Shown here: positions 1 through 6,274 of the stretch, piece by piece
Layout of the letters: each line of letters opens with the position of its first letter
Numbering within the stretch: position 1 is the stretch's first letter
Source: Desulfobacteraceae bacterium
GTDB lineage: Bacteria > Desulfobacterota > DSM-4660 > Desulfatiglandales > Desulfatiglandaceae
DNA: 10,086 nucleotides
NCBI GenBank assembly: GCA_030642205.1
Contig: DAOWOF010000064.1
Span: 1-10,086, forward strand
Direction: 5' to 3'
The notes under the pieces: generated by a model
Database searches by the model: none
Told to the model about the DNA's origin: nothing
What the model saw: the letters and a program-made list of their open reading frames with translations, nothing else
Made by a program: the position numbers and the translations under genes

Positions 1-1
1 C

Positions 2-172
2 ACGGAGATGAAGATTAACCTTCTTCATCCATTAACATTAAGTGGCGGCATAGCAATTTTTCCGGATGATACTGACACACCTGAAGGACTAATGGACAAG
101 GCCAAAACAGTGCTTATATCTGCCAAAATTATGGGCGGAAACCAGATAAAGATCTATGAAAATGAGGAATAA
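2..172 (+). CDS. GGDEF-domain protein, C-terminal end only (partial at window start)
   Basis: An open frame enters from the left edge and ends at TAA 170-172, giving about 56 residues. They match the end of a GGDEF (diguanylate cyclase fold) domain: a strand reading LSGGIAIFPDD, a T-x-E-x-L-like helix start (TPEGLMDKA), then SAKIMGGNQIKIY, which corresponds to the family's AK-x-x-GGN-x-v-x-x-Y ending. The usual AD-x-ALY segment is altered to AKTVLI, so the domain may be degenerate. The GGDEF signature itself lies outside the window, so catalytic activity cannot be judged. The next gene starts two bases after this stop and its ribosome-binding site lies inside this reading frame, which implies one transcript with translational coupling. 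The fold is fairly sure; the role in c-di-GMP synthesis or sensing is inferred. Confidence 0.8.
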   Translation, partial: TEMKINLLHPLTLSGGIAIFPDDTDTPEGLMDKAKTVLISAKIMGGNQIKIYENEE

Positions 173-174
173 AA

Positions 175-1548
175 ATGCTTTCTATCCGAACAAGGGGTGG
201 CTCTTTTGCCATCATTTTTATAGATGCACTTTTTTGCTTTTGTTCGTTTTGTCTTTTCAGGCCCTTTTTAAACCTTAAAACAGACCAAATTGCCTTATCT
301 TCTACCTCTCTTCTTATCTTTTCAATCTTATTTGTCATAATAATACTACTATCGCTATTCATCGTTAGGCTCTACTCCTTTATAGCGTATATTTATCCAA
401 TAGATCTTATAAGGAAAATAACCCCCGGGTTTTTTCTCTCGGTGGTTTCTGTGGCCACCATGGTTTTTTTTATTGATTCCTTTTCCAATCTGGATTGGCG
501 TTTAATGATGCCCCTTGTTTTTATCTTTATAGGCTTATTTCTCTTCCGGTTTTATATCTTTTATATCAGGCATGAAAATCGGGAACGCATATTGATCCTG
601 GGCACATCAAGACAGACAAAAGAAATTATTAAGGCATCGCAGAAGCATAGATTTAGAGGCTATGAAATCATCCTTGCAGTCACACTTTCAAAAGATACGG
701 ATGAGGAGATCAGAGGAGTTCCAGTTAAACTATTTTCGAACTCACTTAAAGACTTAATAAAGATCAACGCCATAGACACTATAGTAGTGGCACTGAGAAA
801 ACAGAGGGGCAGACTTCCTGTTCATGATCTCCTTGATTGCAAGATGAAAAATATTCGAATCCAGGAAGGCTTTACCTTCTATGAAAAGGTCAAGAGGAAA
901 ATTTTCATTGACAATTTTCTAAAGCCAAGCTGGTTTATCTTCGAAGAAGGCTTTTATCATACATCCCTCCATGGATCAATCAAACGCGCACAAGGGGTGC
1001 TGGTTTCATTCATCCTCTTGACTTTGCTGTCCCCTGTTTTGCTTTTAGTCGCATTGCTTATCAAGCTGGAATCTCCTGGCAATGTTTTTTTTGTACAGGA
1101 GAGAATTGGACGTAATAACAGGCCGTTCAATCTCATAAAATTCCGTTCCATGCGCCAGGATGCCGAGAATCAAGGAGCAAAGTTCGCAGAAAAGAATGAT
1201 CCCCGTGTCACTCGGATTGGCAGGATTATTCGGAAGATTCGAGTGGATGAAATACCCCAATTTATCAATATATTCAAGGGAGATATGGATATGGTTGGCC
1301 CCAGGCCGGAGCGGCCTGTATTCGTCAATCAATTGGAAGAAATCGTCCCATACTATAGTTTGCGTCATTCAGTGCGTCCTGGACTAACTGGATGGGCCCA
1401 AATCAAATACCCCTATGGCGAAGACTTTAATGACAGCCGGGAAAAACTCAAGTATGACCTTTACTATGTCAAGCATTTTTCATGGTATCTGGATCTGTTA
1501 ATCATGATTCTGACAGTAAAGGAAGTTCTCTTTGTAAAAGGCCAATAA
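175..1548 (+). CDS. Exopolysaccharide-type polyprenyl glycosylphosphotransferase (EpsB/TIGR03013-like sugar transferase)
   Basis: This 457-residue inner-membrane enzyme probably transfers a sugar phosphate from a nucleotide sugar to undecaprenyl phosphate, the first step of exopolysaccharide assembly. Hydrophobic segments lie near residues 10-30, 45-66, 84-102 and 109-130. A Rossmann-like cytosolic segment follows (RILILGTS at 138-145). The bacterial sugar transferase domain starts near 268 with a re-entrant hydrophobic stretch (275-297), then PGNVFFVQERIG (301-312), KFRSM (322-326), the catalytic Asp-Glu pair D358-E359 in RVDEIPQ, VGPRPERP (374-381) and RPGLTGWAQ (401-409). The PRPERP and GLTGWAQ forms resemble the transferases found with PEP-CTERM/exosortase loci. 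The length is normal for the family. The start is fixed by GAGGA at 164-168, six bases before ATG. The substrate sugar cannot be read from the sequence. The preceding GGDEF gene suggests second-messenger control. Confidence 0.93.
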   Translation: MLSIRTRGGSFAIIFIDALFCFCSFCLFRPFLNLKTDQIALSSTSLLIFSILFVIIILLSLFIVRLYSFIAYIYPIDLIRKITPGFFLSVVSVATMVFFIDSFSNLDWRLMMPLVFIFIGLFLFRFYIFYIRHENRERILILGTSRQTKEIIKASQKHRFRGYEIILAVTLSKDTDEEIRGVPVKLFSNSLKDLIKINAIDTIVVALRKQRGRLPVHDLLDCKMKNIRIQEGFTFYEKVKRKIFIDNFLKPSWFIFEEGFYHTSLHGSIKRAQGVLVSFILLTLLSPVLLLVALLIKLESPGNVFFVQERIGRNNRPFNLIKFRSMRQDAENQGAKFAEKNDPRVTRIGRIIRKIRVDEIPQFINIFKGDMDMVGPRPERPVFVNQLEEIVPYYSLRHSVRPGLTGWAQIKYPYGEDFNDSREKLKYDLYYVKHFSWYLDLLIMILTVKEVLFVKGQ

Positions 1549-1571
1549 AAAAACTGTTTATAATACCTCTC

Positions 1572-2882
1572 TCAGGAATCCAGGTCTCGTATTGCCTTAA
1601 AAAGGGTATCAAAAAGTTCTTGAATATCACTTTCTTCCAAACAGGAAAAGGCCACCCGCAGATCAGTTTTTCCAAGGGCAATCAGGCCTATGCCATATTT
1701 TGCCAACAAATGCTTCCTTAATGGTTCAGCGTCCACTGTCTTGAGGCGAAGACACATAAAATAACCTGAATTAAAAGGATAAGGTTCCCAGACAGATTGA
1801 TATCTCTGATCTTTTAGAACCTGTTTCACTTTCAAGGCTCGTGCCTTCAAGATATTAAATTTTTCCTGTTTTTGGGAATCATATACTTTGGATCTGAACG
1901 TCTTAAGCATAATCTCCTGGCTTAGATGAGATACATTTGAGATGGAACCTCTGACTGCACCCGCTGTCTTTCTTTCCAGGGCGTCATAGATCTTTTCTGA
2001 AACACTATTAAAGGCAGCGCCATAAGTGATAAATCCAACTCTTAATCCCCAAACATAATCTTCCTTGGTAGATCCATCCAATTTTATAGCAAGTAATCTT
2101 GGGTCTCGTCCCATCATACGGGCAAAAACTGATTCTTTAAGAACAGATTCATCATAAAAAAGACCAAAATAGGCATCATCAGTAATAGCCAGCACATTGG
2201 TGCCCTCCCGAGATATTTCAACCAGGATTTCAACAATTTTATCAGCCTCTTCAGGCGTCACAGAATAGCCTGTGGGATTATTTGGGAAATTCAGGATAAC
2301 AATTATTTTGTCATGATTTTTAGACTCTTCCCGCACACAGGACCGAAAAGCATCCAGATTGAATTCACCTGCTTCATTAAATAATTCATAATTGACGATC
2401 TGAGCGCCTCTCCGGACAGAAAAAATCAGGTTATAATTACCCCACATCTTGTCAGGCAAAATGATCACATCACCTGGATTCACCCACATATCAGCGACCA
2501 CACTAAGCCCATGGGTAATAGCATTGGTTACAACAGGCATGCTGATTTGCTTGTCGGCAAGAGAAGGATTTTTTGTGAAGATAGCTGACTTCCAATTCTG
2601 CCGAAGGGGCATAATGCCAAAGGATGGAGCATATGTAAGAGCTTCCTGGGGTTCAAGGTTATTGAGCATGTCCATTATTGGAGATAAATACATTGTTTGG
2701 CCATCTTCAGTCGCCATACCAATAGTGGCATTAAATTTATGGGCATTTTCTTTGGCCTCAGCGCTCTGAGAAAGGATCCCTTTTGGAAAAAACAGGTCTT
2801 TTCCCACATCAGACAACATTTCGTAGATATAGACATTTTCTTCTTTAATGACCTTATTTAGTTCTTTTGCAAGTGGATTCAT
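1572..2882 (-). CDS. Class I/II PLP-dependent aminotransferase (aspartate/aromatic type)
   Basis: This 436-residue fold-type I enzyme should move an amino group between an amino acid and a 2-oxo acid using pyridoxal phosphate in the cytoplasm. Family landmarks are in the right order: NFPNNPTGY (198-206), whose Asn contacts the cofactor ring; DDAYFG (235-240), supplying the pyridine-nitrogen Asp and the Tyr; and STKEDYVWGLRVG (271-283), with Schiff-base Lys K273 followed eight residues later by phosphate-binding Arg R281. LRVAF has R409 in the place of the substrate carboxylate-binding Arg. The gene is convergent with the sugar transferase, with only 23 bases between the stops and no terminator seen there. 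AAGGAA lies upstream of the ATG, supporting the start. Substrate specificity (aspartate, aromatic or other) cannot be settled from the motifs. Confidence 0.9.
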   Translation of the reverse strand: MNPLAKELNKVIKEENVYIYEMLSDVGKDLFFPKGILSQSAEAKENAHKFNATIGMATEDGQTMYLSPIMDMLNNLEPQEALTYAPSFGIMPLRQNWKSAIFTKNPSLADKQISMPVVTNAITHGLSVVADMWVNPGDVIILPDKMWGNYNLIFSVRRGAQIVNYELFNEAGEFNLDAFRSCVREESKNHDKIIVILNFPNNPTGYSVTPEEADKIVEILVEISREGTNVLAITDDAYFGLFYDESVLKESVFARMMGRDPRLLAIKLDGSTKEDYVWGLRVGFITYGAAFNSVSEKIYDALERKTAGAVRGSISNVSHLSQEIMLKTFRSKVYDSQKQEKFNILKARALKVKQVLKDQRYQSVWEPYPFNSGYFMCLRLKTVDAEPLRKHLLAKYGIGLIALGKTDLRVAFSCLEESDIQELFDTLFKAIRDLDS

Positions 2883-2917
2883 TTGATTTTCCTTGTTTTC
2901 GTTCAGGCACTATTTAG

Positions 2918-2948
2918 ATTATAAGCCAAATCAGGGTTTCTCCAGCAA
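2918..2948 (-). promoter_or_regulatory. Candidate sigma70-type promoter for the aminotransferase
   Basis: On the minus strand a perfect TATAAT (2923 down to 2918) is preceded by TTGCTG (2948 down to 2943) with a 19-base spacer. The spacer is longer than ideal. Transcription would start near 2911, leaving a leader of about 30 bases that contains the AAGGAA ribosome-binding site. The hexamers are seen directly; promoter activity is inferred. Confidence 0.4.
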
Positions 2949-3109
2949 ATTTGCCAATTTTTCTCCAGTGTTTAATTTGGTCAGCTAAAGATCCGGATCA
3001 ATTTTGCTAAATATCCTTGCTTCCCATAACAACTCGTCAGAAGATCTTGAATACCATATAAAATAACAATGTGCAGTATTTTATTGCTGTTATACAAGAT
3101 AATTATTTT

Positions 3110-3136
3110 TTATTTGAAGGCGAACACTTCAAATAA
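3110..3136. repeat. Perfect 10-bp inverted repeat with 7-base spacer
   Basis: TTATTTGAAG at 3110-3119 is exactly mirrored by CTTCAAATAA at 3127-3136, with GCGAACA between. No T-run follows on either strand, so it is not a standard intrinsic terminator. Its position in a divergent intergenic region would suit an operator for a dimeric regulator, although it lies far from both candidate promoters. It could also be a small structured RNA element. Confidence 0.6.
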
Positions 3137-3445
3137 TGTGCTTCCTGCCATAAGCTGGATGGAATCTATAGCTCGTAGCAGATTAATTGATGCTTACCAA
3201 AATGGACAACGCATGGTATTCTATCCAATAAACAAATATTTTGGTATCAATTTATTTGCTATGAGCTATAAGTGGGTATCATTACAGTTTTCATTAATAT
3301 AAAGATTTTGCACCTTTGTAATTGATGAATGGGAAATTTTTTCCAGTTTAACAATAGATCTCGCTTTTCCATAATAAGGATTTAGAACCATTCCAAAATG
3401 CCATTATAGTTTATTCTTGAAGTAATAAAAACAGGAAGCAAAAAA

Positions 3446-4075
3446 ATGGATACTAATTATATCTCAACAGTTTTTTTTACACTTTTTGTTATTGTGGACC
3501 CTTTAGGATCAATCCCGATCTTTATTTCTTATCTTGCCAGTTATGATGAGAAAAAACGGCGTGTCATTATATTAAAAACAGTGGCGACCGCGAGCTCTGT
3601 CTCGATTATGTTTATATTATTTGGGAAAATCTTTCTTGACTTCCTTGGAATTACGCCTGCTTCTTTTATAATTGCAGGGGGTATTCTGTTATTTATGATC
3701 TCAATTGAGATGTTATTTGCAGGATCATCACGAACAAAATTAACCAAAGATGATGTTCCTTTGGAGGATAGTGATATTTCAGTTTTTCCTTTAGCAATTC
3801 CTTTGCTTTGCGGGCCTGGCAACATAGCCGCATTACTAATGTTCAGCGCTCAGGCTGATGGTAATATATATATGTTAATGACAGTTCTTGTTATCTCAAT
3901 CCTTATATTTATTATCGCATCCGTAGTCATGTTCTTCTCTGTTTATATTGAAACCTTTTTAAGCGCTACCGGGGTATCTGTATTACAACGAATTACGGGC
4001 CTGGTTCTTTCAGCGATGTCAGTACAGTTCATCATAAATGGATTAAAGCAGATTGATTTTTTACCAAAAATTTAA
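3446..4075 (+). CDS. MarC/YchE/YhgN-family integral membrane protein
   Basis: This 209-residue protein is almost wholly hydrophobic, with about six predicted membrane spans (near 8-30, 42-62, 73-93, 113-134, 142-165 and 180-200). The two family hallmarks are present: DPLGSIPIF (18-26) in the first span and PLAIPLLCGPG (115-125) in the fourth. Length and layout are typical of full-length MarC-family (UPF0056) members. The family is often labelled a neutral amino acid or multiple-antibiotic-resistance transporter, but function is poorly established for most members. AGGAAG at 3433-3438, seven bases before ATG, supports the start. The gene stands alone: the next gene is 387 bases downstream with its own promoter, and the divergent neighbour is an aminotransferase. 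A link to amino acid movement is tempting but only inferred. Confidence 0.9.
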   Translation: MDTNYISTVFFTLFVIVDPLGSIPIFISYLASYDEKKRRVIILKTVATASSVSIMFILFGKIFLDFLGITPASFIIAGGILLFMISIEMLFAGSSRTKLTKDDVPLEDSDISVFPLAIPLLCGPGNIAALLMFSAQADGNIYMLMTVLVISILIFIIASVVMFFSVYIETFLSATGVSVLQRITGLVLSAMSVQFIINGLKQIDFLPKI

Positions 4076-4160
4076 TACCTTTTCGGCATCCTTAACACAG
4101 GTCAGAGGAAAGAGGTTCTTTGAAAACATACAAATTTTTTCAAAAATCGCCATTAAAGGC

Positions 4161-4175
4161 TTACAATGGTTGTAA
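4161..4175. promoter_or_regulatory. Candidate operator dyad upstream of the -35 box
   Basis: TTACAA-TGG-TTGTAA is a perfect 6-bp inverted repeat with a 3-base centre, ending two bases before the -35 hexamer of the proposed operon promoter. The placement suits an activator or repressor site. No known regulator was matched, and a dyad this short in AT-rich DNA can arise by chance. Confidence 0.3.
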
Positions 4176-4177
4176 TC

Positions 4178-4207
4178 TTGCAGTTAATTACTATATTATA
4201 GTATAAT
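4178..4207 (+). promoter_or_regulatory. Probable sigma70 promoter of the AAA+/ahbC/hemB/ahbD unit
   Basis: TTGCAG (4178-4183) and a perfect TATAAT (4202-4207) are separated by 18 bases. The spacer and -10 flank contain a 15-base palindrome (TACTATATTATAGTA, 4189-4203), which could itself be a protein site or just AT-rich sequence. Transcription would begin near 4214. It is the best promoter match seen upstream of the operon. Activity is inferred. Confidence 0.5.
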
Positions 4208-4287
4208 TATTATTTTATAATGGTTCTTAATAAAAAAAATTAAGTTCAACCAGATGCCCTAATAATACCTGCTGACTAATTTGTCGG

Positions 4288-4346
4288 TGAGGATCTGTTA
4301 CGAAATGAGATATAAAATGTGATACTTATTTCGTGACAGATCCTTA
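4288..4346. repeat. 59-base near-perfect inverted repeat (long hairpin) in the operon leader
   Basis: Arms 4290-4306 (AGGATCTGTTACGAAAT) and 4328-4344 (ATTTCGTGACAGATCCT) pair over 17 positions with one T-G wobble. Pairing extends inward to 4309/4325, and outward to 4288/4346 with one more wobble on each side, leaving a 15-base AT-rich loop. No T-run follows, so it is not a canonical terminator. It could be a MITE-like or REP-like mobile repeat, insertion-sequence remnants, or a regulatory RNA hairpin. No clear target-site duplication flanks it. Confidence 0.75.
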
Positions 4347-4453
4347 GCTTATGTTTTCGGATTATATTAATCTGCCAGAAAATATTGCCAGCCATGATCC
4401 AAGTATTATGTTTGGCTTTTTTTATCCTTTTTAAGGATATTCAGCAACAAGAT

Positions 4454-4457
4454 GGAG
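4454..4457 (+). promoter_or_regulatory. Ribosome-binding site that fixes the AAA+ gene start
   Basis: GGAG lies five bases before ATG 4463. The in-frame ATGs further upstream (4385, 4394) have no purine-rich site before them, and the residues they would add do not resemble a ClpX-like N-terminus. The start is therefore placed at 4463. Confidence 0.7.
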
Positions 4458-4462
4458 TAATT

Positions 4463-6268
4463 ATGGAAAATGAAAAAGGAGTCACGGTCGAAATTGATGA
4501 AAGAGAAGGTGGGGGAAAGATCCCTGATCAGAAAGAACTGGAAAAGGAATTAAGCGATTACCTCTCTAAAAAATATGGCGGCCGGGTCAAGATCATTTCA
4601 CCCCTTATGATTCCAAAAATTGAGAAGGACGAATCAGAAGATGATGGGTTATTGGATAATCCGGGGCCAATTGCCGAATTCAGCCTTTTCCCAGAGGAAT
4701 TAGAATCCTATCTGGATAGCTTTATAGTCAAGCAGACTCAAGCTAAAGCAGTGTTAAGCACCAAGATTTGTACCCATTTTAATCGAATCAAACATCTCCA
4801 AAAGACATCTGTGAAAAAAAATTCATCGCGGGTTGGCATGATTAAAAATAATGTGCTCATGATAGGGCCTACAGGGGTTGGAAAAACCTATATTATTAAA
4901 TTAATCGCGCAGAAATTGGGGGTTCCTTTTGTAAAGGGGGATGCTACCAAGTTCAGTGAAACCGGCTATGTGGGCGGCGATGTGGAAGACTTGATCCGGG
5001 ATTTGGTTCATGATGCCAATGATGACATAAGCCTTGCTGAGAATGGAATTATCTATATTGATGAAATTGATAAAATTGCTTCATCGCATAATTTGATTGG
5101 TCATGATATATCTCGCACAGGGGTACAGAGGGCGTTGCTTAAACCGATGGAGGAAACGGACATTGATCTTAAAGTTCCCCATGATCCTATTTCTCAAATT
5201 CAGGCCATTGAGCATTTCCGCAGGACAGGGAAAAAAGAAAAAAAAGTCGTTAACACCAAAAATACCCTTTTTATTATGAGCGGAGCTTTTGGTGAATTGG
5301 CAAAAATTATCAAAAAGCGTCTTCAAAATCAGGGCATAGGCTTTGAGGCTGATGTGAGCTCTGCTGAAGTACCATGGGAGATTCTTAAAGAGGTAACCGC
5401 CCAGGATTTAAACGCCTTTGGATTTGAATCCGAGTTTGTTGGCCGCCTGCCGGTTGTCGTAGTCTTTGATGAATTAAAAAAAGAGGATCTGCTTGAGATT
5501 TTATCCAATCCCAATAATCCTATTATAATCAGCAAGCGTTTGGATTTCAGAGCTTATGGGATAGATATAAAGTTTGAAAAGTCTGCCCTGGAAATGATTG
5601 CCGGTATGGCCGCCGCTGAAAAAACTGGGGCTCGTGGACTGGTTAGCGTTATAGAAAAAGTATTAATTCCTTTTGAAAAAAAATTGCCCTCAACCGATAT
5701 TAAGAGCTTTTTAGTAACTCAGGAAGTAGTTGAGGATCCGGAAGGTCAGCTGACATTGCTTTTAAAAGATCCTTTGAACTCCGAAATGTTGAATCGCTAT
5801 GAAAAGGCCAAAATTAAAGAGGCTGAAAATATTATTGCCTATCTCTTCACAAAGGAAGATGAATTTGTAAAACAATCAGGCCTTAAAATCTATCCTAGAC
5901 GTTTGGAACTGATTACTGACTTGTATTTGGCAAATATAATGGATATTAATATGGCCTTTGATGATTTTATAGGCATGCATGAAAATGTAAAAGAACAGGA
6001 AGGCTCCCTTGAGGAAAAACATGGCGTGAAAATTTCCTTTGATGATAGCGCAGTTGATGAGATTATCCATCAAGCCATTCAGTTAGATAAAGATGCAGGA
6101 GAACTTGCTCTTGAAAAAATCAAAAAGCTTCAGTATGGTCTTAACCTGATTAAAGATAGGGCTGATATTGATGAATTTGTTATAAACGCGGAGGCTATCA
6201 TCAATATGGAAAGTTTTGTGAATAATTTTATTAAACAATATTATGTACATGAATATGAATCGGATTGA
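4463..6268 (+). CDS. ClpX-like AAA+ unfoldase without zinc-binding domain and with a long C-terminal extension
   Basis: This 601-residue AAA+ ATPase resembles ClpX, which unfolds proteins and feeds them to the ClpP peptidase. Residues 77-114 match the ClpX start (PEELESYLDSFIVKQ, then a helix ending HFNRI). Walker A is GPTGVGKT (135-142), pore loop GYVG is at 168-171 and Walker B IIYIDEID at 196-203. SGAF (273-276) is followed by IGF (292-294), the ClpP-docking tripeptide. EFVGRLP has arginine-finger R328, and GARGL has sensor-2 R391. The four-Cys zinc domain of ClpX is replaced by about 75 acidic, charged residues. The RKH pore-loop region is replaced by a longer basic insert (about 235-265). 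Residues after about 435 have no ClpX counterpart and include a segment (520-582) resembling the ClpX small domain again. ahbC starts six bases after the stop. ClpP interaction and substrates are inferred. Confidence 0.9.
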   Translation: MENEKGVTVEIDEREGGGKIPDQKELEKELSDYLSKKYGGRVKIISPLMIPKIEKDESEDDGLLDNPGPIAEFSLFPEELESYLDSFIVKQTQAKAVLSTKICTHFNRIKHLQKTSVKKNSSRVGMIKNNVLMIGPTGVGKTYIIKLIAQKLGVPFVKGDATKFSETGYVGGDVEDLIRDLVHDANDDISLAENGIIYIDEIDKIASSHNLIGHDISRTGVQRALLKPMEETDIDLKVPHDPISQIQAIEHFRRTGKKEKKVVNTKNTLFIMSGAFGELAKIIKKRLQNQGIGFEADVSSAEVPWEILKEVTAQDLNAFGFESEFVGRLPVVVVFDELKKEDLLEILSNPNNPIIISKRLDFRAYGIDIKFEKSALEMIAGMAAAEKTGARGLVSVIEKVLIPFEKKLPSTDIKSFLVTQEVVEDPEGQLTLLLKDPLNSEMLNRYEKAKIKEAENIIAYLFTKEDEFVKQSGLKIYPRRLELITDLYLANIMDINMAFDDFIGMHENVKEQEGSLEEKHGVKISFDDSAVDEIIHQAIQLDKDAGELALEKIKKLQYGLNLIKDRADIDEFVINAEAIINMESFVNNFIKQYYVHEYESD

Positions 6269-6274
6269 TATAAA

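Larger units (their letters stand above)
2883..3445. other. Divergent intergenic region without a convincing gene
   Basis: This 563-base AT-rich stretch separates the minus-strand aminotransferase from the plus-strand MarC-family gene, so it should carry promoters for both. The left end has the aminotransferase promoter. Near the right end a weak TTAGAA (3382-3387), 17 bases, TATAGT (3405-3410) arrangement could serve the MarC gene. The middle has a perfect 10-bp dyad (3110-3136). A 77-codon open frame at 3069-3302 has no recognisable domain and no ribosome-binding site, and is probably chance. No tRNA or insertion-sequence signature was recognised. Confidence 0.55.
4076..4462. other. Long intergenic region and probable leader of the AAA+/heme operon
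   Basis: These 387 very AT-rich bases hold no gene that can be supported. In order they contain an AT-rich 8-bp hairpin (4119-4144), a 6-bp dyad (4161-4175), a strong sigma70-like promoter (4178-4207), a 59-base near-perfect inverted repeat (4288-4346) and a ribosome-binding site (4454-4457). If the promoter is right, the transcript has an unusually long leader of about 250 bases in which the inverted repeat would fold. A weakly hydrophobic in-frame extension from ATG 4385 was judged untranslated. Confidence 0.6.

Noticed and set aside
1045..1368. Minus-strand open frame inside the sugar transferase
   Set aside because: It is antisense to the conserved catalytic domain of a well-supported gene.
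1537..1600. Possible long-range stem between AAGGCCAATA and TATTGCCTT near the convergent gene ends
   Set aside because: The pairing needs a bulge and a loop of about 40 bases inside coding sequence, so it is not credible as a terminator.
3069..3302. 77-codon plus-strand open frame in the intergenic region
   Set aside because: It has no recognisable domain, no ribosome-binding site and AT-rich composition, and it contains the perfect dyad. It is more likely chance than a gene.
4119..4144. TTTGAAAA / TTTTCAAA hairpin after the MarC gene as a terminator
   Set aside because: The 8-bp stem has a single G-C pair and no T-run after it, so it is too weak to call.
4385..4462. N-terminal extension of the AAA+ protein from ATG 4385
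   Set aside because: No ribosome-binding site precedes it, the added residues do not fit the family, and ATG 4463 has GGAG at ideal spacing.
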